Source: RGIG6165 sp045545175 (GTDB taxonomy: Bacteria; Bacillota; Clostridia; Oscillospirales; Feifaniaceae). From it: a stretch of 64,000 bases of DNA. The notes under the pieces are model-generated. The model made no database searches and was not told the DNA's origin. It worked only from the letters and a program-made list of their open reading frames with translations. Positions 1 through 7,673 of this stretch are shown piece after piece. Position 1 is the stretch's first letter. Each line of letters begins with the position of its first letter. The position numbers were made by a program, and so were the translations under genes. Location of the stretch: assembly GCA_045545175.1 (NCBI GenBank), contig JAZQAK010000060.1:1-64000 (forward strand), in the 5' to 3' direction.

Positions 1-22
1 AAGGTGTATTGAATATACCTTA

Positions 23-138
23 GTTGGTGTTTATGACACAGAGGTTCACCCGTTCCCATTCCGAACACGGTAGTTAAGCTCTGCGGTGCTGAAAATACTT
101 GGCTGGAAGCGGCCTGGGAAGATAGGAAGACGCCAACA
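23..138 (+). rRNA. rrf: 5S ribosomal RNA
   Basis: The stretch has the conserved 5S core (CCGAACACGG followed by AGTTAAGCTC) and complementary ends: GTTGGTGT at the 5' side pairs with GACGCCAAC at the 3' side. The length of about 116 nt fits a Firmicutes 5S rRNA. No 16S or 23S lies in the window, so this is either the end of an rRNA operon that extends to the left or a lone 5S. Bases 1-21 form a small inverted repeat (AAGGT..ACCTT) that could be an operon spacer or processing stem. Ends are accurate to a few bases. Confidence 0.95.
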
Positions 139-141
139 CCC

Positions 142-174
142 AAAGAGAGTATCTTTTTGATACTCTCTTTTTTC
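142..174 (+). terminator. intrinsic terminator of the 5S rRNA gene
   Basis: A perfect 12-bp stem (AAAGAGAGTATC and GATACTCTCTTT) with a T loop is followed by a T-rich run. It begins 3 nt after the 5S 3' end. Confidence 0.9.
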
Positions 175-216
175 TTTGTCTTTAACAGCTGTGTTCCTTT
201 GGAATTTGGTGTGCTT

Positions 217-2167
217 ATGGACGCTCTGTACCAAAGGGCAGAGCATTTAACACAGAGACAAAACCTTGGCGTATCGCAAGGTATGCGTTTTGATGATGTG
301 GTGGATAAATACGGTACTAATGCCGGACTTTCGTTAGACACAAGAGGCTACATTGAGGAAATTGCAGCAAAAGAACTTGAAAAAATCTTCGGTAGTGCGA
401 GAGAGTTTAACAAGTGGTATGCAGAGATTAGCGGTAACGAGGACGTAAGAACGGCATTTGAAAAGTTTATGGACTTTGTAATCGATGCCATTGAGAAAAT
501 AAAGAAAGCCTTAAAAACTGCTACTATGACAAAAGAACAGAGAGCGGCATACAGACAAACGCTTGCAGAACTTGAACGCATTAAGGAACTTTATGCCAAT
601 GCATTAAAGGTGGCAGAGAATGTTGTGACTGAAAGGCGACAGGAAATACAGACGACTGAAACACAAAAAAATACCGACACAAAGGTCGGTGTGAATTATT
701 CTTTATCGAAAACTAAAATAATGAGATTAACGCAAATTATCGAAGATATAGGTAAGTTGGGAATCAAAAAACTCGCAGGGAACAAAAAAATAACAATTTT
801 AACAGATGATTTCTCAATCGATAAGGCAATACATTCTAAAAAGGGAAGAACTGATAAAGAAGTAAATGCCCGTATAAAAGCTATTCCTGAATTTTCATCA
901 ATTATAAGAAGGAGTGAGTATTTTTATACAGATACAAACATTGTCGGACTAAACAGCAAAGCCAAAAAAGGCGTTGTTGCTATGCATTACTTCAAAACGG
1001 TTCATAACGGGTTTGATATTGAAGTTGTAGTCAGAGATAAGGGAAAAAAACAGTTTCTATATGAAGTGAAATTCATAGAAAACAAAAAAAGTTCCCAACA
1101 GAGTATGCCGACAAAAGTCGACTCCCCAGCTCCAAAAGGAGATGTTGAGAACAAGAATAAATTATCACAAAAACCAAAAACTGTCAAGAATGACTTCTCT
1201 CTCAAAGACTCTGACACTAACCAAAATCTTGAAAGTAAGGCAAGTGAGGAGTATACTAGTAATGTAAGTTATTCGTTAAAAAACAAGAGGTCGAGCAAAG
1301 GTAAACGAACATATTATGATGAATATCAAACAAATGCAATGATATGGGCAAGAAGTTCATCAACAAACGCTGGAGACTTCAAAATTCTTAGCAGAAATGG
1401 GAAAGATTTTGTTGTTATTGAGGCAACGGATGATGGATTTATCGAACTGTCAAGCGGAAAATACGAGGAGGTTGTTGCTATATATGAACGACTACACAGA
1501 GAAAAAGATACAAGCTTTTATGAGGATGCTCAAGAAATTAGGACTGAACAAAATCGAGATTTGTGGGATTTGCAGTATGTTGAAAACGGAGGATATATTG
1601 CAGAAAATGGTGGACAAATTAGAAGAGAAGGACTTCAAACTGACACCGCAAGAAACGATAAACATATGTGGAACGGTGTTGAAGGAGAATCAGCTGATTT
1701 AGTTAAAAATAAAAACAACTCGCTCAAAGGCGGTGTCTCGGCTACCGAACTGTTTGATACCGTTGACGATGCGAGAAAAGGCAAGAAGAAAGCGGTCAAT
1801 AAATTAGCTGAGTTCGTTGAAAGCGGGGCAATGAGTACTGAACTGTATGACGCATTGATAGGGGAGTATGGAACTATTCCAAGTGGTGAGAAACCACACA
1901 GAAATGTACAAGTACCTCGAAAAACATCACAGGACAAAAAGGTATCGCAGACGGTCCGCACAATTCTTGAAGCAAAGGCTACACCGGATGAAGCTGTACC
2001 GACTATTGAAAAACTGGTCGAGGACGGACAATCACCTATATGGGCTATATAACAGAGCCTACAATATAGCAGAGGAGATTGTGAAAAAAGCCGTTGAAGT
2101 GGACGATGAGTACTACAATAAACAAGGCTGTCCAAGAGTGTTTACGTACAACACCGATGAAATTTAA
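217..2167 (+). pseudogene. remnant of a large polyvalent (mobile-element) protein
   Basis: An open frame runs to a stop at 2052. It can be read back to 157, but that overlaps the 5S terminator; the first plausible Met (217) has no ribosome binding site, so the 5' end looks cut off. About 610 residues remain. They hold a helical, charged N-terminal part (roughly 1-150), then several small domains joined by linkers of the form YSL or FSL (NYSLSK, DFSLKD, VSYSLK). This architecture is typical of multi-domain 'polyvalent' proteins of clostridial conjugative elements and phages; the middle part (about 200-310) resembles an LPD3-type domain. Near the C-terminus a segment containing YGTIPSGE and VSQTVRTILEA resembles a block common in such proteins, but the frame ends soon after. 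Short open stretches in the other two frames continue to about 2297, consistent with an out-of-frame deletion. Probably a dead fragment of an element inserted beside the rRNA gene. Family recognition is from memory, not a search. Confidence 0.6.
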
Positions 2168-2298
2168 CCCTTTGCGTGATAGTGTGCCGTCAGAGTATGA
2201 AAACTTTAACGAGTTTAGAAAATGCAATTTCGGTAGATTGTTGTTTACAAAAGACTGTCAAGATAAAGTGACGAGACAAGTTACGGTTAATTTCTAAT

Positions 2299-2332
2299 AA
2301 AAATAGAGATACCAAACGTATCTCTATTTTTT
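2299..2332 (+). terminator. intrinsic terminator
   Basis: The stem AAATAGAGATAC / GTATCTCTATTT with a short loop and a T run closes the mobile-element remnant. A copy reading toward the DUF1836 gene is also possible. Confidence 0.8.
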
Positions 2333-2381
2333 ACAATGTTTTAATATTTAGTAATTGTAATGAAAAAAATAAAATGGTATA

Positions 2382-2879
2382 CTATAAAATAATGCTATCA
2401 GCAACAAGCTTTGCTGAGCTTGATTTGATTGAAAGTTTAAGTGCTGTTTCGATATTTTCGTCGTATTTCGGGGATTTGTCAGAAGCATAGAGGACATTTT
2501 CCTTAACTGCTTTTTCAAAATCGTCACAGAAGTTGTTATAGACGGTTTCCAGTTTTTCATTTTTGAGCATTGTGTCAAGAATAATACTCAGGCTGGATAA
2601 CGGCATTACCTGCTTCAAAGTGCATAAGATAACAAGCTTTGCCAGATGCTCTTTAGAATACTTTTTCTTTGTGGGCGGAGGTATCATACCTTGCTTTACA
2701 TAGTTGTTTATGATAGAGGGAGTTACGATTTTCTCCTTTTCATCAGAGTCGTGTCTCATAAAAGAAAGGTAGTTGTCAAGCAGACCCGTAACCTGATCCA
2801 TGTATAATTCGAGCGTGGGAAAATCCACCCATCTCGGCAATGTGATTTCAGTTATTTTGAGATTTGTTTTTTCTGACAT
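2382..2879 (-). CDS. DUF1836 domain protein, putative DNA-binding regulator
   Basis: A 165-residue soluble protein. The motifs LPRWxDFPTLELYMDQV near the N-terminus, then TPSIINNYVKQGMIPPP and KKYSKEHLA, match my memory of the DUF1836 family of Firmicutes, whose central part resembles a MerR-like winged helix. A role in transcription control is an inference from that fold. I chose the ATG at 2879 because an AGGGTGA box lies 8 nt upstream; an in-frame GTG four codons earlier has no such box. The gene stands alone on the minus strand with its own consensus promoter and is divergent from pyk. It has no obvious effector domain beyond the C-terminal helices. Confidence 0.8.
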   Translation of the reverse strand: MSEKTNLKITEITLPRWVDFPTLELYMDQVTGLLDNYLSFMRHDSDEKEKIVTPSIINNYVKQGMIPPPTKKKYSKEHLAKLVILCTLKQVMPLSSLSIILDTMLKNEKLETVYNNFCDDFEKAVKENVLYASDKSPKYDENIETALKLSIKSSSAKLVADSIIL

Positions 2880-2899
2880 AAATTTAATCACCCTAAAAC

Positions 2900-2928
2900 A
2901 GTATACACAGTTTTGAAAACGATGTCAA
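2900..2928 (-). promoter_or_regulatory. sigma-A promoter of the DUF1836 gene
   Basis: On the minus strand TTGACA (2928-2923), a 17-bp spacer and TATACT (2905-2900) precede the DUF1836 start by about 20 bases. Confidence 0.85.
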
Positions 2929-2943
2929 CCAACGGAGGATATA

Positions 2944-4359
2944 ATGAGGAAGACAAAGATAATATGTACAATAGGCCCTGCCTGCAATAACTATGAAACA
3001 CTTAAAGAAATGTGTCTTGCAGGCATGAACGTGGCACGTCTTAATTTTTCACACGGTACGTATGAAGATCATAAAAAGAATATAGAACTTTTAAAACAGG
3101 TCAGAGATGACCTTAATCTGCCTGTAGCGATACTGCTTGATACCAAAGGTCCCGAGTACAGAATCGGAACTTTCAAGGATAAGAAGGTTAATTTGAAAGA
3201 CGGGGATACTTTTGTTTTTACGACCGAGAAGGTTACAGGTAATAACACTATAGTTTCGGTAAATTATGATAAGCTTACCGAAGAACTTGCCGTTGGTGAT
3301 ACAATAACGGTAAATAACGGTCTTTTGGTGTTTGAAGTTACTTCTGTTGAGGGCGACAGAGTAGTATGCCGTGTGGTAAACGGCGGTGAATTGTCAGACA
3401 GAAAGAGTATGAGTTTTCCCGGCAAGGTTTTAGGAAAAGAATATCTCAGTCAACAGGATAAGGAGGATATTCTTTTCGGTATTGAGAATGACGTAGATTT
3501 TATTGCGGCATCATTCGTTTCAAGAGAACAGGACGTACGGGATATAAGGAATTTTCTCCACGAAAACGGCGGAGATAACATTGATATTATTGCAAAGATA
3601 GAAAATGCGGCAGGCGTGGAAAACATCTACGACATCTGTAAAGCATGTGAAGGAATTATGGTGGCGAGGGGTGACCTTGGCGTAGAAGTTCCTTTTACAC
3701 AGTTACCTGCCATTCAGAAAAAACTTATCACGACCTGCCGTCTTCTCGGACACAGAGTTATAACGGCAACGGAAATGCTTGAATCCATGATAAACAACCC
3801 GCGTCCGACAAGGGCAGAAATTTCCGACGTTGCAAATGCCGTATACGACGGAACGAGTGCCGTAATGCTTTCCGGTGAAACGGCAGCAGGCAAGTATCCG
3901 GCAAAGACCGTTGCGACAATGGCTGAAATTGTCGAAGAAACTGAAAAGAATATCGACTATAAAAAATGGTTTCACGAAACCGAATTCAAAATAAAGAATA
4001 CACTTGATGCAATATCTCATTCGGCGTGTGGCGTCGGTATGGATATAGGGGCAAAATGTATCGTTGTCTGCACTCTTTCGGGCCAGACGGCACGTATGGT
4101 GTCGAGATTTCGTTCTCCGATTGATATTATCGGAATGACTACGTCCAAAAAAGTCTGGTATAAACTCGCAATGTCATGGGGTGTTACGCCCGTAATAAGC
4201 AAGCCGTTTTCGTCGACTGACGTTTTGTTCTACCATGCACTTGAAAGTGCACAAAACACGTTTGAACTAAAAACGGGCGACAAGATGGTCGTTACCGGAG
4301 GACAGACTTCAGGTGCATCCGGAAATACGAATCTGATTAAAATTGAAACAATCATATAA
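2944..4359 (+). CDS. pyk: pyruvate kinase
   Basis: A 471-residue enzyme that converts phosphoenolpyruvate and ADP to pyruvate and ATP in the last step of glycolysis. It starts RKTKIICTIGPA, has the NFSHG substrate motif near residue 34, LLDTKGPE near 63, the catalytic lysine stretch IIAKIENAAG near 220 and the MVARGDLGVEVP signature near 240. The length is that of the short form without the C-terminal PEP-utiliser domain found in Bacillus enzymes. A GGAGG box sits 6 nt before the ATG. It is the first plus-strand gene here; no clear terminator follows, and the downstream DegV gene has its own promoter. Confidence 0.97.
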   Translation: MRKTKIICTIGPACNNYETLKEMCLAGMNVARLNFSHGTYEDHKKNIELLKQVRDDLNLPVAILLDTKGPEYRIGTFKDKKVNLKDGDTFVFTTEKVTGNNTIVSVNYDKLTEELAVGDTITVNNGLLVFEVTSVEGDRVVCRVVNGGELSDRKSMSFPGKVLGKEYLSQQDKEDILFGIENDVDFIAASFVSREQDVRDIRNFLHENGGDNIDIIAKIENAAGVENIYDICKACEGIMVARGDLGVEVPFTQLPAIQKKLITTCRLLGHRVITATEMLESMINNPRPTRAEISDVANAVYDGTSAVMLSGETAAGKYPAKTVATMAEIVEETEKNIDYKKWFHETEFKIKNTLDAISHSACGVGMDIGAKCIVVCTLSGQTARMVSRFRSPIDIIGMTTSKKVWYKLAMSWGVTPVISKPFSSTDVLFYHALESAQNTFELKTGDKMVVTGGQTSGASGNTNLIKIETII

Positions 4360-4517
4360 GCAAAGCAAAAGATTATTCTTATCGCAAATGGAAAAAAGGA
4401 ATACTGACAAGGCATTCTACGGGCCCGTTACACCACTTATTCCGGCATCTATATTACAGTTTCATCCCGATATTACTGTAATGCATAGTGAAAACTAAAA
4501 GAAATTCGCAAAACAAG

Positions 4518-4546
4518 TTGACAGGTTTTTGAAAAACGGATATAAT
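4518..4546 (+). promoter_or_regulatory. perfect consensus sigma-A promoter before the DegV gene
   Basis: TTGACA, a 17-bp spacer and TATAAT, about 30 bases before the start codon: an exact match to the vegetative consensus. Confidence 0.93.
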
Positions 4547-4576
4547 GTGTACAAGAAACTTTAATGGAGAGTTATT

Positions 4577-5416
4577 ATGAGGTATAAAATTGTAGCCGAT
4601 TCATCTTCGGATATTCTTGAATTACAGGAATGTGCTTATTCGTGTGTTCCGCTTAAAATAATTACAGATGAAAAAGAATACGTTGATGATAAATCACTTG
4701 ACGTTGATGGAATGATAGCAGACCTTCAGAAGTACAAAGGTGCATCAAAGTCATCGTGTCCGAGTATTGGCGACTGGAAAGATTCGTTTGAAGATTATGA
4801 AGGTGTAATTGCCGTTGCTATAACAAGCGGTCTTTCGGGAAGTTACAATTCATCCAAACTTGCGATAGAGGATTATCTTGAAGAGAATCCCGATAAAGAG
4901 GGTTTTGCTGTGGATACGCTTTCTGCAGGTCCTGAAGTTGCACTTATCGTAGATAAACTTAAAGAATTCGTAATTAAAAACCTTGATATGAGTGAGATTA
5001 AGAACAAAATAATGGAATACAAGAAAAAGACGCATCTTGTTTTTGCGTTGGGCTCACTTAAAAATCTTGCAAATAACGGCAGAGTAAGCCCTGCAGTTGC
5101 AAAACTTACGGGTATTCTCGGTATTCGTATTGTAGGTAAGGCAAGCAATGAGGGTACGCTTGAGGTTACAGGTAAGGTGAGGGGTGTTGCAAAAGCCATC
5201 ACGGAACTGTTTAAGAATATGGTGAAAACAGGCTTCAACGGTGGCCGTGTCAGAATACACCACTGTAAGAATGAAGATGGCGCAAATACCCTGAGGGATA
5301 TGATAAAGACGCAATTTCCGTCTGCCGAAGTTATTATCGAAAGAACGAGGGGTCTTTGCAGTTTTTATGCTGAAGAAGGCGGCCTTCTTGTCGGTTACGA
5401 AGGTAATGAAAAATAA
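4577..5416 (+). CDS. DegV family fatty-acid-binding protein
   Basis: A 279-residue soluble protein. The N-terminus (KIVADSSSDI), the central AITSGLSGSYNSS and the later LGSLKNLANNGRVSP block are hallmarks of the DegV fold, which binds a fatty acid in a buried pocket; some members (FakB) hand fatty acids to the kinase FakA for phosphorylation. No fakA is in the window, so the substrate is inferred from the family. The C-terminal domain ends with the SFYAEEGGLLVGY type motif usual for DegV. It is monocistronic: a consensus promoter lies upstream and a strong terminator overlaps its 3' side. Confidence 0.92.
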   Translation: MRYKIVADSSSDILELQECAYSCVPLKIITDEKEYVDDKSLDVDGMIADLQKYKGASKSSCPSIGDWKDSFEDYEGVIAVAITSGLSGSYNSSKLAIEDYLEENPDKEGFAVDTLSAGPEVALIVDKLKEFVIKNLDMSEIKNKIMEYKKKTHLVFALGSLKNLANNGRVSPAVAKLTGILGIRIVGKASNEGTLEVTGKVRGVAKAITELFKNMVKTGFNGGRVRIHHCKNEDGANTLRDMIKTQFPSAEVIIERTRGLCSFYAEEGGLLVGYEGNEK

Positions 5417-5453
5417 AAATAAGGCACTTGGTTTTCCAAGTGCCTTATTTTTA
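5417..5453. terminator. bidirectional intrinsic terminator
   Basis: A long stem (AAATAAGGCACTTGG paired with CCAAGTGCCTTATTT) has A runs on one side and T runs on the other. It sits between the converging DegV and GDPD-like genes and can end both transcripts. Confidence 0.9.
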
Positions 5454-6215
5454 TTTGGTTGGAATACTGTCGCAGTATATTCCCGTAACGCCGAAGTCAA
5501 ACCATTTTTGCTGTTCAGCTTTATCATTTACTGTGTGAACGTAAACGGGGATGTTGGCGTTTTTGAAGGTCTTGATTGCGGTTTTGTAATCTTCTGATGC
5601 AGGGAAAGTGCAGGCGAGAAGATTTTTGTTTTTTACCATATCAAGAGAGATGTTCTGAGGAAGAATTCTGTAAAACGTAAGTATAATATTCTTGAATCCA
5701 AGTGCAGAAACTCTGTCGTACTCATCGGGAGAATATATCTGAATTATAAATCTGTCACGCAGGTCAGTATATTTGCTAATTATTTCGACCGCCTTGAGAT
5801 TGTTTGATTTTACGTCTGTAATAATTCTCGCTTTGGAATGACATCTCAGCCAGGAAATTAACGATTTAAGGGTGGGGGACTCGAAACCGTAGGTAGTTTT
5901 TCTGAGCTTTTCAAAACGGGCGAGTGTGGGAACGTCGGCACCCGTATAAGTGCGGGTATACCATGCATCCCAGTCGTGTGTGCAGACGAGATGTCCGTCC
6001 GAAGTCCATTCGAAATCAATTTCAAGCCAATACTGACCGTTTTTGTAAGAGTTCTGCATTGCTTGAATACTGTTTGAACCGACGACACCTCTCGGTGTTA
6101 CACCGGCTGCATGCATTATATATTTCGGTAATGCTTCGTTTGCGGAACTACCTGTGATAGCAAGTGACGAAAAAATAAGGAGTGCAGCCAAAAGCAAAAT
6201 AAAAAATCTTTTCAT
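5451..6215 (-). CDS. exported glycerophosphodiester phosphodiesterase-like protein
   Basis: A 254-residue protein with a clear signal peptide (MKRFFILLLAALLIF, then a small-residue cleavage region near 25). The mature part looks like a GDPD TIM barrel: a WLEIDFEWTSDGHLVCTHD block supplies the Glu/Asp metal ligands and His-Asp, and PVYVHTVND and GVTGIYCDSI come near the end. The usual N-terminal HRG is replaced by HAAG and the PENT motif by SNS, so the catalytic Arg is not in its normal place and activity is uncertain. The open frame extends upstream through the tRNA-side repeat, but the true start is the ATG at 6215 because the signal peptide begins there. A TATAAT (minus strand, 6255-6250) lies just upstream. 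Confidence 0.82.
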   Translation of the reverse strand: MKRFFILLLAALLIFSSLAITGSSANEALPKYIMHAAGVTPRGVVGSNSIQAMQNSYKNGQYWLEIDFEWTSDGHLVCTHDWDAWYTRTYTGADVPTLARFEKLRKTTYGFESPTLKSLISWLRCHSKARIITDVKSNNLKAVEIISKYTDLRDRFIIQIYSPDEYDRVSALGFKNIILTFYRILPQNISLDMVKNKNLLACTFPASEDYKTAIKTFKNANIPVYVHTVNDKAEQQKWFDFGVTGIYCDSIPTK

Positions 6216-6275
6216 AAATATAATACCCGTTTTCTTGATTAATAAAATAATTATAACATAAAAAATGAAAAATGG

Positions 6276-6336
6276 AAAGGTTCTCGTACTGAAATTCTTA
6301 CCAAAAATAAAGACACCCATTTGGGTGTCTTTATTT
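6276..6336. repeat. distal copy of a 61-bp direct repeat downstream of tRNA-Leu
   Basis: This copy matches 6479-6539 over 61 bases with one difference (A at 6292, T at 6495). It contains a GGTTCTCGTACTG stretch and the complete AAAGACACCC / GGGTGTCTTT terminator hairpin. The offset between copies is 203 bases. Confidence 0.95.
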
Positions 6337-6339
6337 AAA

Positions 6340-6478
6340 TCGAGAGGAAACTCTGCGTCACTTGTTTTTTCGACCGTTGCGGACGGTGCCCGAAAAAACT
6401 GCGGTACTCGAGACTTTGGCAGAGTGCACCACCTGACGCGGTGTTGCACCTGCGTCGACGAACGCTTTTGCTATGCAA
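6340..6478. other. structured non-coding spacer between the two repeat copies
   Basis: About 140 bases that are more GC-rich than nearby intergenic DNA and hold several small inverted repeats (GACCGTTGCGGACGGT, CACCACCTGACGCGGTG). No ribosome binding site or convincing coding frame is present; open frames across it read through the antisense of the tRNA genes. With the flanking repeat it looks like one unit of an intergenic repeat family, but its function is unknown. Confidence 0.6.
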
Positions 6479-6539
6479 AAAGGTTCTCGTACTGATATTC
6501 TTACCAAAAATAAAGACACCCATTTGGGTGTCTTTATTT
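6479..6539. repeat. proximal copy of the 61-bp repeat with the tRNA-Leu terminator
   Basis: This is the copy directly downstream, on the minus strand, of tRNA-Leu(CAG). The 10-bp stem AAAGACACCC / GGGTGTCTTT followed on the minus strand by a T-rich run is the tRNA terminator. The GGTTCTCG end lies beyond the terminator and resembles the tRNA T-arm in antisense. Confidence 0.9.
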
Positions 6540-6540
6540 T

Positions 6541-6627
6541 TGGTGCGGATAACAGGAATCGAACCTGCACCGAGTTGCCCCGACTAGAACCTGAATCTAG
6601 CGCGTCTGCCAGTTCCGCCATATCCGC
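6541..6627 (-). tRNA. tRNA-Leu (anticodon CAG)
   Basis: An 87-nt gene with encoded CCA. The acceptor GCGGATA pairs with TATCCGC, the anticodon stem CTAGA/TCTAG holds the loop TTCAGGT with anticodon CAG, the long variable arm is of the class II type, and the T-loop is GTTCGATTC. It lies second in a two-gene Leu tRNA pair. Confidence 0.95.
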
Positions 6628-6639
6628 ATTTTTTAAGTT

Positions 6640-6673
6640 AAAAACCCTGCTAAACTTATAATTTAGCAGGGTC
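6640..6673 (-). terminator. hairpin between the two tRNA-Leu genes
   Basis: ACCCTGCTAAA pairs with TTTAGCAGGGT and is followed on the minus strand by TTTTT. It can end the tRNA-Leu(GAG) transcript, or act partially if both tRNAs share one promoter. Confidence 0.8.
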
Positions 6674-6677
6674 TGCA

Positions 6678-6762
6678 TGGTGCGAAAGACGGGACTTGAA
6701 CCCGTACGGTGTTAACCACACGCCCCTCAAACGTGCGCGTCTGCCAGTTCCGCCACTCTCGC
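6678..6762 (-). tRNA. tRNA-Leu (anticodon GAG)
   Basis: An 85-nt class II tRNA with encoded CCA. The acceptor GCGAGAG pairs with CTTTCGC (with wobble), the anticodon loop is TTGAGGG (GAG), and the T-arm is GGGTTCAAGTCCC. Its 5' end is only about 14 bases from the -10 element of a consensus promoter. Confidence 0.94.
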
Positions 6763-6775
6763 AAGTGCAAGATAT

Positions 6776-6804
6776 ATTATAGCAACGTGAAAGCCATTTG
6801 TCAA
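6776..6804 (-). promoter_or_regulatory. consensus sigma-A promoter of the tRNA-Leu genes
   Basis: On the minus strand TTGACA (6804-6799), a 17-bp spacer and TATAAT (6781-6776), immediately upstream of tRNA-Leu(GAG). Confidence 0.93.
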
Positions 6805-6880
6805 TAGTAAATTTTGAAATATTTGCAACTAATTTCTAATATTTTTTCAACATGTTTTCTCTCTACTACAAATTGTCTGA

Positions 6881-6908
6881 TTGACAATTTTGGTGTTTAT
6901 AATATAAT
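6881..6908 (+). promoter_or_regulatory. sigma-A promoter of the lipoprotein gene
   Basis: TTGACA, a 16-bp spacer and TATAAT at 6903. An overlapping TATAAT at 6898 would leave only 11 bp and was not used. Confidence 0.85.
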
Positions 6909-6929
6909 TGTTATTGGAAGGTGATAGAA

Positions 6930-7403
6930 TTGAAAAAAACGATAATAATTTTTACTCTTATTTTAGCAATTGGGCTCTGCCTCGTTGGTTGCGGTGAAAA
7001 AAAGGTTGAATTTACCGACCTTGCGGTTCTTGCAGGTAAGGATGATGCTGCGGTGATTGAACTTCTCGGCGAAGGTAACGTGCAACTTATAGGTGACACT
7101 ATGCTTGCGAGAGAGTACGATTTTAAAACACTTGGCAAAAAGTGTACGGCATCCGTTCTGTATAAAGAAGACAGTGTATCACAGATAGCATTGTATTTTG
7201 AGGATAAGGGTGATACTTTTTCAAAGCTTAATGCGGAACTCTGGAATTTTTATGCTGAACCCGATACCACCGTTGAAGGTGAAGACGGAAGTTTTAACCA
7301 TATATGGATAACTGATGAAAACAGTGCACTTGTCTTGAGAAAAGCAGTTGAGGGTACGGTCAGGATAACTGTTGATGCGCCCGGAAAGAAGGAAGATAAA
7401 TGA
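6930..7403 (+). CDS. small lipoprotein of unknown function
   Basis: About 157 residues. The N-terminus is a lipoprotein signal: KK, a hydrophobic stretch and a lipobox LVGC near residue 19, so the mature protein should be tethered to the outer face of the membrane. I prefer the TTG at 6930 because GGAAGGTG lies 6 nt before it; a GTG at 6921 sits inside that box. The mature part alternates strand-like segments and looks compact, but I do not recognise the family. It overlaps the downstream TSCPD gene by 4 bases, so the two are translationally coupled and share the promoter at 6881. Confidence 0.75.
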   Translation: MKKTIIIFTLILAIGLCLVGCGEKKVEFTDLAVLAGKDDAAVIELLGEGNVQLIGDTMLAREYDFKTLGKKCTASVLYKEDSVSQIALYFEDKGDTFSKLNAELWNFYAEPDTTVEGEDGSFNHIWITDENSALVLRKAVEGTVRITVDAPGKKEDK

Positions 7404-7654
7404 AATACAGTTACAAATGCAGGGGTACGTGCTCTTCAAAAGTTGAGTTTGAAATTGACGGCAATGCAGTCAGCAATATCTCGTTTACTGGCGGTTGTAA
7501 CGGCAATTTAAAAGGCATAGCGTCGCTCGCAGAGGGGATGGATGTCGACACTGTAATAGAACGATTGAAGGGCATTACGTGCGGTTTTAAAAGCACTTCC
7601 TGTCCTGATCAGCTTGCAAGGGCTATTGAAGAAGTAAAAAAAGATGTGATTTAA
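7400..7654 (+). CDS. TSCPD domain protein (TIGR03905-like)
   Basis: An 84-residue protein with the C-terminal signature TSCPDQLARAI that names the TSCPD domain, a region also found at the end of some vitamin B12-dependent ribonucleotide reductases. Small stand-alone versions are common in Clostridia and have no known reaction. Cysteines at about 7, 11, 33, 56 and 62 could bind a metal. The start overlaps the lipoprotein stop (ATGA). The 3' end forms one arm of the terminator. Confidence 0.85.
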   Translation: MKYSYKCRGTCSSKVEFEIDGNAVSNISFTGGCNGNLKGIASLAEGMDVDTVIERLKGITCGFKSTSCPDQLARAIEEVKKDVI

Positions 7655-7673
7655 AAATCACATCTTTTTTATT
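7640..7673. terminator. bidirectional terminator overlapping two gene ends
   Basis: AAAAAGATGTGATT pairs with AATCACATCTTTTT. It covers the TSCPD stop codon and the last codons of the converging phosphatidyltransferase gene, so one hairpin serves both strands. Confidence 0.88.

Noticed and set aside
157..216. Start of the first long frame at 157
   Set aside because: It lies inside the 5S terminator hairpin and has no ribosome binding site; the frame is open there only by chance.
4388..4498. 36-codon open frame between pyk and the DegV promoter
   Set aside because: No ribosome binding site, no recognised family and no promoter of its own. A weak resemblance to small spore-coat peptides was not convincing.
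6358..6678. 106-codon frame antisense to the repeat and through tRNA-Leu(CAG)
   Set aside because: It translates the tRNA gene itself; such frames are a known source of false protein predictions.
6898..6903. First TATAAT after TTGACA at 6881
   Set aside because: Only 11 bp from the -35; the TATAAT at 6903 gives a normal 16-bp spacer.
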